A stretch of DNA of 64,000 bases, from positions 7,136,501 through 7,200,500 of the forward strand of contig NZ_CP114200.1 in the NCBI RefSeq assembly GCF_029392895.1, in the 5' to 3' direction. Position numbers and translations under genes: made by a program. Positions 1-8,617 of this stretch are shown piece after piece. Numbering within the stretch: the stretch's first letter is position 1; every line of letters starts with the position of its first letter. Origin of the DNA: Streptomyces sp. 71268. Lineage in GTDB: Bacteria > Actinomycetota > Actinomycetes > Streptomycetales > Streptomycetaceae. The notes under the pieces are model-generated. The model ran no database searches. It was not told the DNA's origin and was given only the letters and a program-made list of their open reading frames with translations.

Positions 1-12
1 GCTGGGTCTGGC

Positions 13-705
13 TCAGGCCAGGGTGTATCCCAGTGCGCCTCCGTGAATCTGACCCTCACAGTTCGACTGGATGGAGTCGAAGATCTGGCGGTTCTCGTTC
101 CGCAGGCATCGGAACAGTTGAACGGTGGCGACTCCGGCCGGCTGGGTTGTGTAGAGCCAGCCGAGACGGGTCACATACTGCTGGCCCTCACAGTTGACGT
201 CTGTGGTGGTGAAGTGGTCGCCCCTGACCTGGCAGAGGTACAACGGTGTGGTGCCAGCGGCCGCGTAGGTGTACAGCGACCCGAGCGGCCCCTGAAGCTG
301 GTAACCGGCGGGGTGGTACCAGGTGTTGCTCTGAGTGTCGGAGCTCTTGTGGTAGCGGTTGAGGACGAACGTGGGCCCGGGTGTGTGCGGCTCTCCCGCA
401 CAGAGGTACTCGACCGCGACCTGCACGTATCCGTTCGGGAGTTCATTGACCACGCTGGGGCCCTTGACCAGTTTGCACTGGGCGGGGGCGAACCCCTTGG
501 ACACGGCATTGTCCATCGCGGTGCCGACGGCCGACTGCACCGCGACGTTGTACGGCCCGCTTCCCAGGCCTCCGATGGAGAGCTGTACCGGTCCGACGGA
601 TGCGGCGGTCCGCTCGGCCGGGGCGGCGGATGCCGGGGTGACGAGGGCCATGGTGATGGCGGCGATAGCCGCGGTCATTACGCTGAGACGGCGCACTAAA
701 TTCAT
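13..705 (-). CDS. secreted repeat protein, unknown function
   Basis: Protein of 230 aa with a classical signal peptide: basic start MNLVRR, hydrophobic core to about residue 25 and an Ala-rich cleavage site (ASA-A). The ATG at 703-705 is chosen because a GAGGAAG ribosome site lies 8 nt upstream; a GTG three codons earlier would overlap that site. The C-terminal third contains two imperfect repeats of the pattern LYxC/FRC, about 12 residues, NCEG, then LGW/LGY, with paired cysteines that could form disulfides after export. Similar Cys-containing repeats occur in secreted actinobacterial proteins, but I do not recognise a function. The gene stands alone, with no operon partner visible in the window. 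Confidence 0.7.
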   Translation of the reverse strand: MNLVRRLSVMTAAIAAITMALVTPASAAPAERTAASVGPVQLSIGGLGSGPYNVAVQSAVGTAMDNAVSKGFAPAQCKLVKGPSVVNELPNGYVQVAVEYLCAGEPHTPGPTFVLNRYHKSSDTQSNTWYHPAGYQLQGPLGSLYTYAAAGTTPLYLCQVRGDHFTTTDVNCEGQQYVTRLGWLYTTQPAGVATVQLFRCLRNENRQIFDSIQSNCEGQIHGGALGYTLA

Positions 706-1145
706 GAAGGCCACTTCCTCGGGTCAGTGGAATCATGCGGTGAGTACGGGCAATGCCTGGCATGCCAGAAGCGGGGTAGTCGCAATCCGTGGCGACCCCC
801 GCGCGCCAAGCTAAGCACGGACGCGCCTCTTCAACCAGAACGCCTGCGGCGTAAAGCTTGTAACACGATTTGGTCCAGGTGCGCCGGTAGCCATAACGAG
901 TGTGGCGATTCGGCCGTTCATGAGGGAGTGGGTTTCCCCGGGGGACGTGAATGTTAGCCGGCTTCGGGCGGGGTCCATGGTGCCCCCTACCAGGTGAAGA
1001 CCGTGCGGGAAGAGTCGATCGAAGCACGGGTGATCTTTGGTTTCCTTGGTTCCTTCAACCAGACCACCCAGAATTCGGCCAATACCCGAACCAGATATGC
1101 GGGACCCGGCTCCGTCTCCACGGTCGCGGTCGCGGGCATGCAGGC
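706..1145. other. no gene recognised
   Basis: Stretch between the secreted protein and an RHS fragment. All frames read as low-quality peptides and I see no RNA gene or clear terminator. It presumably holds the promoter of the leftward secreted-protein gene. Confidence 0.5.
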
Positions 1146-1388
1146 GTCGAGCGAGAGACGATCAAACAGAACGGCGACCTGGAGAACGACGAGAGGCCGC
1201 AGGCACCGGAGAAGAGCGGCTTCAACGGCAAGAAGCACACCTGGACCTTCATCTGGAATACCGAATACCGGCTGACCGAGGTCATAACCCCAGAGGGTAA
1301 ACGCCGGCGATACGCCTGGAATTCACTCGGCCGTCGCATATCCAGACAGCGGCTAGCCGAAAACGGTTCGGCGGTGGAGCGGGTGGAC
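1146..1388 (+). pseudogene. RHS-repeat protein remnant
   Basis: One open frame encodes a recognisable piece of an RHS core: a stretch with WNTEYRLTEVITPEG followed by RRYAWNSLGRRISRQRLAENG, close to the actinobacterial RHS pattern (EDRLT.VTTPDGT.W.Y.YDPLGRR). Nothing upstream continues the repeat array, there is no start codon with a ribosome site, and just after the fragment the frame runs into sequence antisense to the regulator gene. RHS proteins are large polymorphic-toxin or wall-associated proteins, so roughly 80 residues without flanking repeats is a relic. Clear family match, certainly not a complete gene. Confidence 0.65.
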
Positions 1389-1407
1389 GCGAGGGGAATG
1401 ATCGTCG

Positions 1408-2517
1408 TCAGGGCGTGCGGGCCGTCGGGGGGACGGTCGGAGCGGCTGGCGGTGGTGCGGTGCGGGCGGGGGTGTGTGCCCCGAGTGCGGTGGTTCCGGT
1501 CACGGCGGCGTCGCTCGGTGGTGGGGTGGGCTGGGCGGTGGGTGGGCGCAGGCCGCGGGCCTCGGTGAACGCGCGGCGGTAGGCGATGGGGGAGACGCCG
1601 ACGATGCGGTGGAAGTGTCGGCGCAGGGTCGTCGGGGTGCCGATGCCCACGCGCTCCGCGATCCGGTCGACGCTGTCGTCCGTCACCTCCAGCAGTTCCT
1701 GAGCGCGGCGGACGCGTTGGGTGAGCAGCCACTGCAAGGGGCTGGTGCCGGTGACGGCGGCGAACCGGCGGGTGAAGTGGCGTGGGCTCATCCCGGCCCT
1801 GCGGGCCAGGACCGCGACCGTGACCGGCTCGTCCAGCCGCTCCAGCGTCCGTTCCAGCAGTCCGGCCAGGTCGTGCCGGCCGGCACCGGGCGCGGCGTCG
1901 TCCGGGCCGGGCAGTGGGGTCGCGACGAACTGGGCCTGGCCGCCGGCCCGGTGTGGGGCCACCACCAGCCGCCGCGCGAGCCGGTTGGCCGTGGCGGCCC
2001 CGTGGTCGGTACGCACCATGTGCAGGCACAGGTCGATCCCCGCCGCCTGTCCCGCCGCCGTCAGCACGTCGCCGTCGTCGATGTAGAGCACGTCGGAATC
2101 CACCTCGACGTCCGGGTAGCTCTCGGCCAGCCTCGGCGCGTACATCCAGTGGGTGGTGGCGCGGCGGCCGGCGAGCAGTCCGGCGGCGGCCAGCACGAAC
2201 GCGCCCGTGCAGATCGAGGCGACGCGCGCGCCCCGCTCGTGGGCCGCGCGGACGGCCTCCACCAGGTCGGTGGGCGGGCGGTCCATGGCCTCGTCGCAGG
2301 CGGGCACGATCACCGTGTCGGCCTTCACCAGGTCCTCCAGCCGGTGCGGGGCCTCGGCGCGCAGCCAGCCGCCGATCATGGCGCCGGGCGGGGCGCAGAC
2401 GGTCAGCTCGTAGCCCGCGCCAACCGCCTCCGGGTTGCCGGGGCCGAAGATCGTGCACGGGATGGCCAGCTCGAACAGGGGCATCCCGTCGACTACGGCC
2501 AGGGCCACGGAAGTCAT
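1408..2517 (-). CDS. GlxA/FtrA-type transcriptional regulator (DJ-1/PfpI + AraC)
   Basis: Regulator of 369 aa. Residues about 1-165 form a DJ-1/PfpI (class I amidotransferase-like) domain with the nucleophile-elbow region ASICTGAFVLAAAGLLAGR; residues about 205-310 form an AraC-type double helix-turn-helix (AVLARRAGMSPRHFTRRF and RIAERVGIGTPTTLRRHF). The tail is Pro/Ala/Thr-rich and probably disordered. The start at MTSVALAV is preferred over an upstream codon because it matches where this family begins. The gene is transcribed away from an MFS transporter across a 70-bp gap, so the transporter is the likely target; the inducer is unknown. Confidence 0.88.
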   Translation of the reverse strand: MTSVALAVVDGMPLFELAIPCTIFGPGNPEAVGAGYELTVCAPPGAMIGGWLRAEAPHRLEDLVKADTVIVPACDEAMDRPPTDLVEAVRAAHERGARVASICTGAFVLAAAGLLAGRRATTHWMYAPRLAESYPDVEVDSDVLYIDDGDVLTAAGQAAGIDLCLHMVRTDHGAATANRLARRLVVAPHRAGGQAQFVATPLPGPDDAAPGAGRHDLAGLLERTLERLDEPVTVAVLARRAGMSPRHFTRRFAAVTGTSPLQWLLTQRVRRAQELLEVTDDSVDRIAERVGIGTPTTLRRHFHRIVGVSPIAYRRAFTEARGLRPPTAQPTPPPSDAAVTGTTALGAHTPARTAPPPAAPTVPPTARTP

Positions 2518-2587
2518 GTCCCAAATTGTACGCGTGTTGGCATTCCGGCCCATTGCGAGGAGAGGTGGCCACCGTCACTGTCGGTAT

Positions 2588-3943
2588 ATGACCGATCAGA
2601 CAACGCGTGTGGACCGTGAACCACCGGCGAGTCGGGCCCGGCCTCCCGGGGTCGGCGGGCGCGCCTGGCTGGCGATCGCCCTGGGGGTCGCCGCCGTCGG
2701 CTGGGGAGCCAACCAGTTCGCGCCGCTGCTGCTGATGTACCGCTCCGAGCTGGGCGTTTCCACGGCGACGGTGCAGGCCACGTACGCCCTCTACGCGATC
2801 GGGCTGATCCCGGGACTGCTGCTGGGCGGCCCGCTGTCCGACCGGTACGGGCGCCGTCGCATGCTGGCACCCGCGCTGGGCGTCTCGGCGCTGGCCAGCG
2901 TCCTGCTGATGTTGGCGGACTCGGGGTTGGCCTGGCTGTTCGTCGGGCGGCTGGTCGCCGGCGTCGCCAGCGGGGCGGCGTTCAGCGCCGGCACCGCGTG
3001 GATCAAGGAGTTGACGGTCCACGGCTCCGGCCAGGACGCCCACATCGGAGCCCGGCGCGCGACGATCGGCATGACCACCGGCTTCGCGGTGGGTCCGCTC
3101 GTCGCCGGGCTGCTGGCGCAGTGGGCGCCGCACCCGATCGTCAGCTCCTACGTCCCGCATGTGCTGCTCGCCCTCGTCGCCCTGCCGCTGGTGCTGCGCG
3201 CCCCGGAGACCCGGCAGGCCGAGGCGGACACCGTGTTGTGGGCCCGGCCGCGCCTGTCGCGGGAGAGTGGTCGCCGCTTCCGCCTCGTGGTGGTGCCGCT
3301 GGCCCCGTGGGTCTTCGGCGCGTCCTCGATCGCGCTCGCCTACCTGCCCGGCCTGGTGCGCGAGGAGCTTGGCGATGACGCGCTGCTGTTCAGCGCGGTG
3401 GTCACCGCCCTGACCATGGTCGCCGGCATCCTCGTCCAGCCGCTCGCGCGCCGGGTCAGCCGCCCCGACAAGCCGTACCTGGTCGCCACCGCGCTGGGCA
3501 TCGTGGTGGTCGGTCTGGTGCTCGGCGCGATCGCCGCCACGGACGCGCGCTGGTGGCTGATCGCGGCGGCGGCGCTCGTACTGGGCGCGGGGTACGGCTG
3601 CTGCCTGGTGTACGGCCTGATGGAGGTGCAGCGCATGGCGGGCCCGGAGAACCTGGGCAGGCTGACCGCCATCTTCCAGGCCATCGCCTACCTCGGCTTC
3701 GGCGCGCCGTACCTGCTGGCGGTCGCCGAACACGCCCTTTCCGTCAGCGAGTTGCTGGTGCTGACCGCCGTTCTCGCGGCCCTCACCCTCCTCTGGACCA
3801 CCTATCGGGTCGTGCGCGAGCCCGCCCGCGCCCCGGAGGGGCGGAGCGTCGCACCGTCCGCCCCCGAGGCCGCCCGGGCCGGTACCGACGCGTCCCCGGC
3901 CGCGCACGGGGCGCGCGGCCCGGCCGACCGGGGGCGCGGCTGA
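2588..3943 (+). CDS. MFS transporter
   Basis: Integral membrane protein of 451 aa with about 12 predicted helices and the MFS motif A signature GGPLSDRYGRRRM after helix 2. It starts at MTDQTTRV; the extra upstream in-frame residues look non-coding. The C-terminal 45 residues are a charged, Ala/Pro-rich cytoplasmic tail. It is divergent from the GlxA-type regulator, a usual layout for a regulated exporter or importer. The substrate cannot be read from sequence; drug or small-metabolite efflux is only an inference. Confidence 0.88.
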   Translation: MTDQTTRVDREPPASRARPPGVGGRAWLAIALGVAAVGWGANQFAPLLLMYRSELGVSTATVQATYALYAIGLIPGLLLGGPLSDRYGRRRMLAPALGVSALASVLLMLADSGLAWLFVGRLVAGVASGAAFSAGTAWIKELTVHGSGQDAHIGARRATIGMTTGFAVGPLVAGLLAQWAPHPIVSSYVPHVLLALVALPLVLRAPETRQAEADTVLWARPRLSRESGRRFRLVVVPLAPWVFGASSIALAYLPGLVREELGDDALLFSAVVTALTMVAGILVQPLARRVSRPDKPYLVATALGIVVVGLVLGAIAATDARWWLIAAAALVLGAGYGCCLVYGLMEVQRMAGPENLGRLTAIFQAIAYLGFGAPYLLAVAEHALSVSELLVLTAVLAALTLLWTTYRVVREPARAPEGRSVAPSAPEAARAGTDASPAAHGARGPADRGRG

Positions 3944-4051
3944 CCGCCGCACCCGCCCGTCCGGCCCGCGCGATCGCCCGTCCGGCCCCCGTACCCGGCC
4001 TGTCCGGCCCCCGCCCGGCCGGCGGCCGGTCGCGCGGGGGAGGGCGGCGAG

Positions 4052-4080
4052 GGCGGGCCGGGCGCGTGGCCCGGCCCGCC
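4052..4080. terminator. bidirectional hairpin terminator
   Basis: Perfect 12-bp inverted repeat (arm GGCGGGCCGGGC at 4052-4063, complement at 4069-4080) with a 5-nt loop, placed between the convergent MFS gene and the sulfotransferase gene. There is no T-tract, as is common for Streptomyces terminators; it could serve both strands. Confidence 0.75.
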
Positions 4081-4111
4081 GCGTGTCACGGGCTTCCGGC
4101 GGCGAGGGCCG

Positions 4112-5038
4112 CTACCGGTGGTACCCGTACCTGAGCATCAGCGGCGCCACGCCGGCGTAGGCGGCCACCCGGCCTGGCGCCGACATGGTCTCCCGCCACC
4201 GTTCGGTCGTCCTGATCTCGGTCGTGCCCTGCTGGAGGCGGTCGGGGTTGCCGGTGACCGTGTGGTTGGTGCCGAGCACCACGGACCGGTCGGAGACGAA
4301 GTCGATCGCCGAGGTGTCCTTGGCCCCGGCGAACCGGGCGATCTCGTCGATGACCGCGCGCGGGGCGCGCGTGAAGTCCTCGTACCGCAGCCGCAGGTAG
4401 CGCTCGTCGCCCAGCGCGGCGCCGACGGCCTCCGACGCCACGTTGAACGCGGCCCAGTAGGACAGGGTCCGCGCCGCGCTCATTCGCTCCAGGTAGTCCT
4501 TGGGCGCCAGGTACGAGGTCACCGTGGCCCGTGGGTCGCGTACCAGGTGCAGCAGCCGGACGTCGAGGTCCGGGCGCCCGGCGAGCACGGCGGCGTCGGC
4601 CGCGTTCTTGGAGCTGTCGATGACCAGCGGGGCGCCGCTGGCTTCGGCGGTCCCGCGCAGGGTGTCGGCTATCGCGTCGCCCAGCTCCGCGACCTCGGGC
4701 GGCGGGCGGCGGTGGCCGCGCAGCTCCGCCAGCCGGGGCGCGGTGTGCCGGGTGCGCAGGAAGCGCTGTTGCAGGTCCCACAGCCGGCGGGCCTTCCAGC
4801 CGCCGGGGTCCCGCAGCCGCCCGGACCACACCTCGCACTCCAGCAGGTCGCGGCCGCAGCCGCACAGGGTGTTCGTGCCGTCCCTGAGCAGCGCGTTCTT
4901 CCACAGGAAGTACCGCTCGCCGATGTGGATCGCGCCGGGCATCTCGTTCAGGACGTTGCCGACGAACGTGCTGCCGCACCGCATCATGCCCGTGATGTAC
5001 AGGACGCGCGGCTTCTCCTCCGGCACCGCGCCGCTCAC
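4112..5038 (-). CDS. PAPS-dependent sulfotransferase
   Basis: Protein of 308 aa of the sulfotransferase family, which moves a sulfuryl group from PAPS to an alcohol, phenol or amine. The 5'-phosphosulfate-binding loop is near residue 15 (TGMMRCGSTF), and the 3'-phosphate-binding segment is LVRDPRATVTSYL near residue 165, preceded by VIDSSKNAAD. CxC-type cysteines (LCGCGRDLLEC) occur around residue 60. The GTG start overlaps the stop of the shell-protein gene in a GTGA junction, so the two are translationally coupled and probably made in fixed ratio. It is the last gene of the operon whose first genes make PAPS. The acceptor is unknown. I see no obvious cargo-loading peptide at its C terminus. 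Confidence 0.88.
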   Translation of the reverse strand: MSGAVPEEKPRVLYITGMMRCGSTFVGNVLNEMPGAIHIGERYFLWKNALLRDGTNTLCGCGRDLLECEVWSGRLRDPGGWKARRLWDLQQRFLRTRHTAPRLAELRGHRRPPPEVAELGDAIADTLRGTAEASGAPLVIDSSKNAADAAVLAGRPDLDVRLLHLVRDPRATVTSYLAPKDYLERMSAARTLSYWAAFNVASEAVGAALGDERYLRLRYEDFTRAPRAVIDEIARFAGAKDTSAIDFVSDRSVVLGTNHTVTGNPDRLQQGTTEIRTTERWRETMSAPGRVAAYAGVAPLMLRYGYHR

Positions 5039-5919
5039 CCCTCGTGGCTGTACAGCAGGAAGTGCTGCGGCACGTGCACCGCCAGCCCCATCCTGGTGCG
5101 GGCGGTGATCACGCGGCGGTCCGCCGCCTCCGGATCCTTGCTGAGGGTCAGCGTGGACACGCCCGGGTTCAGCAGGGTCGCCCCGGCCCGGAAGTCCGCG
5201 AGCAGCGCCTTGCCGCGCGGCATCATCCTGGTGCGCGACACCGTCACGCCCGCGCTGCGGAACCGGTCCAGGAATCCGCTCTCGGCGGCCAGCCAGTACA
5301 GCTCCGGGTGGACGACGACGCCGTCGCAGGAGCCGCCGGTCTCCTCCACCTCGCAGGCCGCGAGGGACAGTTCGCGGTGGAGGTCCCCGCTGCCGGTCCG
5401 CCTACGCAGCCCCTTCATGTTCATCAGGCCCTCGACGTGGCCATCCTTGCTGCCGTACAGGAGTATCTCGTTCTCCTGCGTCCACATGCGCACGAACATC
5501 CGGTAGTCGATGAAGCTGGCCAGCAGCCCGGGCCTGCGGACGAAGTCCACCGGCACGTTCAGCGTCATCTCCACGTCGGTGAACCGCGCCGTGCGCAGCG
5601 TGGAGCCGAAGGTGGACTCCGGCGTCGCCTGGTAGGCCGTGCCGCTGGGGCCCCGGTCGGTGTGGGTGAACTCCTCCAGGTAGGCGCCGTTCCCGTCGCG
5701 GACCCGGCCCACCTTCAGCAGGTGCCGCACCATGTAGCGCGGGCGGGTCTTCAGCAGCGGGAACGAGGCGGGCAGGTACGCCTGGAACGGGACGACGACC
5801 TCGTCCTCGTCGGTCCGCGCGGCGACGGCCCGCGCGAAGTCCTCGCCGGGGGTGAGGTTCTCGTTGTTCGCGTCCTCGTAGGCGATCTCGATCTCGCTGC
5901 CCAGGGGCTGGGTGGTCAT
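5035..5919 (-). CDS. HK97-fold encapsulin-like shell protein
   Basis: Protein of 294 aa that reads like an HK97-type capsid/encapsulin subunit: an N-terminal arm, an E-loop-like region (GPSGTAYQATPESTFGSTLRT is the preceding stretch, residues about 95-115), then TDVEMTLNVPVDFVRR, then the spine-helix end NEILLYGSKDGHVEGLMN, which corresponds to the ILxGDGxGxPxGLLN motif of phage capsids and encapsulins, and a C-terminal A-domain-like beta region. No protease, portal, terminase or tail gene is nearby, which argues against a prophage. Start ATG 5917-5919 is favoured by AAGGAG 6 nt upstream. Encapsulin-like shells inside actinobacterial biosynthetic clusters (Family 3 encapsulins) have been described from genome surveys; membership here is my inference from motifs and context. 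Confidence 0.68.
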   Translation of the reverse strand: MTTQPLGSEIEIAYEDANNENLTPGEDFARAVAARTDEDEVVVPFQAYLPASFPLLKTRPRYMVRHLLKVGRVRDGNGAYLEEFTHTDRGPSGTAYQATPESTFGSTLRTARFTDVEMTLNVPVDFVRRPGLLASFIDYRMFVRMWTQENEILLYGSKDGHVEGLMNMKGLRRRTGSGDLHRELSLAACEVEETGGSCDGVVVHPELYWLAAESGFLDRFRSAGVTVSRTRMMPRGKALLADFRAGATLLNPGVSTLTLSKDPEAADRRVITARTRMGLAVHVPQHFLLYSHEG

Positions 5920-6083
5920 CGCGTTCTCCTTCGTCATCGGGTGGATCGTGGACGAACGGGGTGGTCGCGGGTACGGCCGAGCGTGCGCCGGGGGAGCGCG
6001 CCCGACGTACAAGGGACGGCGGCGGGGCCACGGCGCGGGGGAGCGGTGCGCGGGCCGGTGGGAGCGCGAGGGCGGCCGGCGCC

Positions 6084-7232
6084 TCAGGTGGTGACGCGCT
6101 CGGCGAACTTGCGGTACTTCGCGCCCAGTTCCGCCGCCCACTCGCCGCTGTCCTCCAGACGCATCGTCCGGCACTCGTAGCCGAGCAGCTCCTTCATGAC
6201 GGACATCTCGCGTTCGGCGAAGGTGACCGTGCCGTCGGCGTCGACGCGGTCGATGCCGTCCGCGCGCTGGCAGTCCTCGTTGATGGCCACGGCGAGGTCT
6301 AGCGGCACATCGGCGGGCAGGTCCACGGTGACGCCCCCGGCGTCGACCCGCACCGGGTAGCCGCCGGGCAGACCGCCCGGCGCGGGGGCGTGCGCCATCC
6401 GCTCGCCGCCGCAGGCCAGCGCGTGCACCACGCGCATCGCCGACGAGGCGGTGAGCAACTGGCCGGCCTCTCCTCCGAGCCTGCGCAGCCGCCCGCTGAG
6501 GTGGGCGAAGACCGCGCGGTGCGGGATGCCGTCGAGAGGCTTCCCGCGCGCGGTCGCCGACAGGTGGTAGCGCCCGTTGCCCTCGTCGCCGAACCGGGGC
6601 ACGTAGTGGCTGAAGTAGTGCTGGGCGACCAGGCGTACGCGCACGTCGGCCGGCGCGACCCCGGCCTCGATGGCGAACCCGAAGGTCAGCGCCGGGATGA
6701 TGTTGGCGACGTTGCCGACGCCCGTCGTGGGAGCCAGACCCACCGTGTCCAGTACCGGGCCCACCGCGTCGGGGAACGCCGCGTTGAGCACCACCGGTGC
6801 CGTGCCGGACTCCTGGACGGCCTTCGCGAGCTGGTGGTTGAGCGTCAGGTGCATCGGCAGCCAGGGGCCGAACTGCGCCTCGTCCAGCGCCTCGAAGTGC
6901 TCCCTCGGCAACTGGGTGATGACCCGCCAGGACTGGAGCGACGCCGTCATCACGACGATGTCCGGGCGCACCCGGGCCAGGGTCTCGGCGGTCGCGCCGA
7001 CGTCTTCGAGGTCGACCCGCTCGACGCCCACCTCCCCGACGAGCCCCAGGTTCGCGGCGGTGAACCGGGCGAGGTTCGCCGTGCGGGTCAGCCTCTCCAC
7101 GTCGCGGCCGGTGATCACCACGTGGTTGGTCTCGGGCGCCTGGAGCAGCATGGTGAGCAGCCGTGATCCCAGGTCACCGCACCCCACCACCATGATCAGC
7201 GGCTTCTCGCGCTGCGCGGCCTTCGGTGGCAT
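6084..7232 (-). CDS. saccharopine-dehydrogenase-like NAD(P)-binding protein
   Basis: Protein of 382 aa with an N-terminal Rossmann fold: IMVVGCGDLGSRLL near residue 15, an acidic/basic second strand (ITGRDVERLTR) and the RPDIVVMTA strand, followed by a larger alpha/beta domain. This is the layout of saccharopine-dehydrogenase-like oxidoreductases that reduce or oxidise carbonyl or imine substrates. It starts at ATG 7230-7232 next to a strong AGGAGGAAGG site. It lies in the operon between the transaldolase-like gene (98-nt gap) and the shell gene (164-nt gap). The substrate is unknown; an oxidoreductase step in a small-molecule pathway is the simplest reading. Confidence 0.75.
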   Translation of the reverse strand: MPPKAAQREKPLIMVVGCGDLGSRLLTMLLQAPETNHVVITGRDVERLTRTANLARFTAANLGLVGEVGVERVDLEDVGATAETLARVRPDIVVMTASLQSWRVITQLPREHFEALDEAQFGPWLPMHLTLNHQLAKAVQESGTAPVVLNAAFPDAVGPVLDTVGLAPTTGVGNVANIIPALTFGFAIEAGVAPADVRVRLVAQHYFSHYVPRFGDEGNGRYHLSATARGKPLDGIPHRAVFAHLSGRLRRLGGEAGQLLTASSAMRVVHALACGGERMAHAPAPGGLPGGYPVRVDAGGVTVDLPADVPLDLAVAINEDCQRADGIDRVDADGTVTFAEREMSVMKELLGYECRTMRLEDSGEWAAELGAKYRKFAERVTT

Positions 7233-7330
7233 CCTTCCTCCTCTTCCTTTCGCCGGTCTTCCTTCTGCTGGTGCCGCCGCCGTGGCCGCGGCTCGCGCTT
7301 CGCTGTCCGGCCGTGCGGGCGGGCGGCCGG

Positions 7331-8617
7331 TCAGCCGCCGCGCACGCCGACCGGCAGCTCGTCGATCTGGTGCTTGACGAAGTCGACGAGGCGGCAGGTG
7401 TTCCGGTGCACCTCGGTACGGGTGGTGGCGAAGGCGCCGTGGTCGGCGAACTGGTCGGGCCGCATGCCACCCGGCTCGACGGCGCACCGGAAGTACGGCA
7501 GCCGGTTGAGCCGGGCCAGCACGTCGGCGGGGACCGGGCGCCGGATGGCCTCCGGGTCGAACCGGGCCAGCTCCGCCTCGCGCCGCGTGACCGCCTCCAC
7601 GAAGGCGGGCTTGCAGGTGTAGACGATGTCCGCGCCGGCGGTCTGCTCCAGGTGCATGCTCAGCACGCCGGTGTCCGCCGCGGGGTCCTCCACCTCCAGG
7701 CTGGACAGCAGCATCTTCACCGGGTGGCCCCCGTCGCCGAGCAACCGGGTGATCTGCTTCAGCACCGCCACCTCGGCCCAGCGCACGTCCAGCGGGCCCA
7801 GCTCCACCCCGTACTCCTCGGCCTCCTTGAGCAGGTCGCCCTGGGAGCCGAAGCGGCCGATCATGTGGGTGATCACGGCGCGCCAGCGGTCGGTGCCGAT
7901 CCCGGCGCGCTCCGCCACCGCGCGCCCCTCCTCCACCGCCCGCACGCACTCAAGGAACTGCGGCACGGTGTAGGTGAGCGTGTTGTTGATCGAGACGCCC
8001 CGGCTGACCAGCTCCTTGATGACCACGTAACCGGCGGGTGTGCCCGGCACCTTGACCATCACGTTGGGGTTCACCTCGGTCAGCGTCAGGGCCTCGGCGA
8101 GCATGCCGCGCCAGTCGAACATCAGCCGCGGGTCGAGCTGGGCGGAGACCCACCCGTACCGGCCGTCGGTGTGCTGCCACAGCGGCAGCATCGCGTGCGA
8201 GGACTGGGCGACGACCCCCCGGTAGATGAGCCGGAACACCGACTCGGCGTCGAACTTCCGTTGCTGCGTGGCCTGCCGCCGCACCTCGCGCGACCACTTC
8301 CGCGGCGCGTTCAGCACGCTCTTGGCCACCAGCGAGGGGTTGGTCGTCACCCCGCGCACCAGCGAGTGCTCCGGGTCGTCCAAAGCCATGAACCGTTCGA
8401 AGTGCCGGGCCCACCGGGCCCGCAGTACCGGGTCGGGGGCGCGGTCAAGGACGGTGTCCCGCCAGGCGGGGAAGTCCAGTGGCGGGGAGTCCCACCAGAT
8501 CTCGGCGGACGCGTTCGCCCGCTGGAGCTTCTCCAGGACGCTCAGGTCAGCGTCGTCGACCTCGTCGAGCGGACACGGGATGGGCGTGGTGCCGTAGTAA
8601 CCCTGGAGCGTGGTCAC
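7331..8617 (-). CDS. transaldolase-like protein
   Basis: Protein of 428 aa, longer than ordinary transaldolases (about 320-380 aa). The family landmarks are present: VRGVTTNPSLVAKSV near residue 90, the Schiff-base lysine strand VMVKVPGTPAG near residue 200, and SINNTLTYTVPQF shortly after. Transaldolases move a dihydroxyacetone unit between sugar phosphates. GTG 8615-8617 is the start: it has GGAGGTG just upstream and forms a GTGA overlap with the HAD gene stop. A second, divergent transaldolase in a sulfation operon suggests synthesis of an unusual sugar or cyclitol skeleton rather than primary metabolism; that part is inference. Confidence 0.82.
   Translation of the reverse strand: MTTLQGYYGTTPIPCPLDEVDDADLSVLEKLQRANASAEIWWDSPPLDFPAWRDTVLDRAPDPVLRARWARHFERFMALDDPEHSLVRGVTTNPSLVAKSVLNAPRKWSREVRRQATQQRKFDAESVFRLIYRGVVAQSSHAMLPLWQHTDGRYGWVSAQLDPRLMFDWRGMLAEALTLTEVNPNVMVKVPGTPAGYVVIKELVSRGVSINNTLTYTVPQFLECVRAVEEGRAVAERAGIGTDRWRAVITHMIGRFGSQGDLLKEAEEYGVELGPLDVRWAEVAVLKQITRLLGDGGHPVKMLLSSLEVEDPAADTGVLSMHLEQTAGADIVYTCKPAFVEAVTRREAELARFDPEAIRRPVPADVLARLNRLPYFRCAVEPGGMRPDQFADHGAFATTRTEVHRNTCRLVDFVKHQIDELPVGVRGG

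Noticed and set aside
1474..2619. Long opposite-strand open frames over real genes
   Set aside because: Very high GC keeps antisense frames open; the sense strand carries clear domain motifs, and the antisense peptides are Arg/Gly/Pro-rich without family features.
5035..5919. Prophage or phage-remnant reading of the HK97-like gene
   Set aside because: No terminase, portal, protease, tail, integrase or attachment-site repeat nearby, and the gene is embedded and translationally coupled in a metabolic operon.
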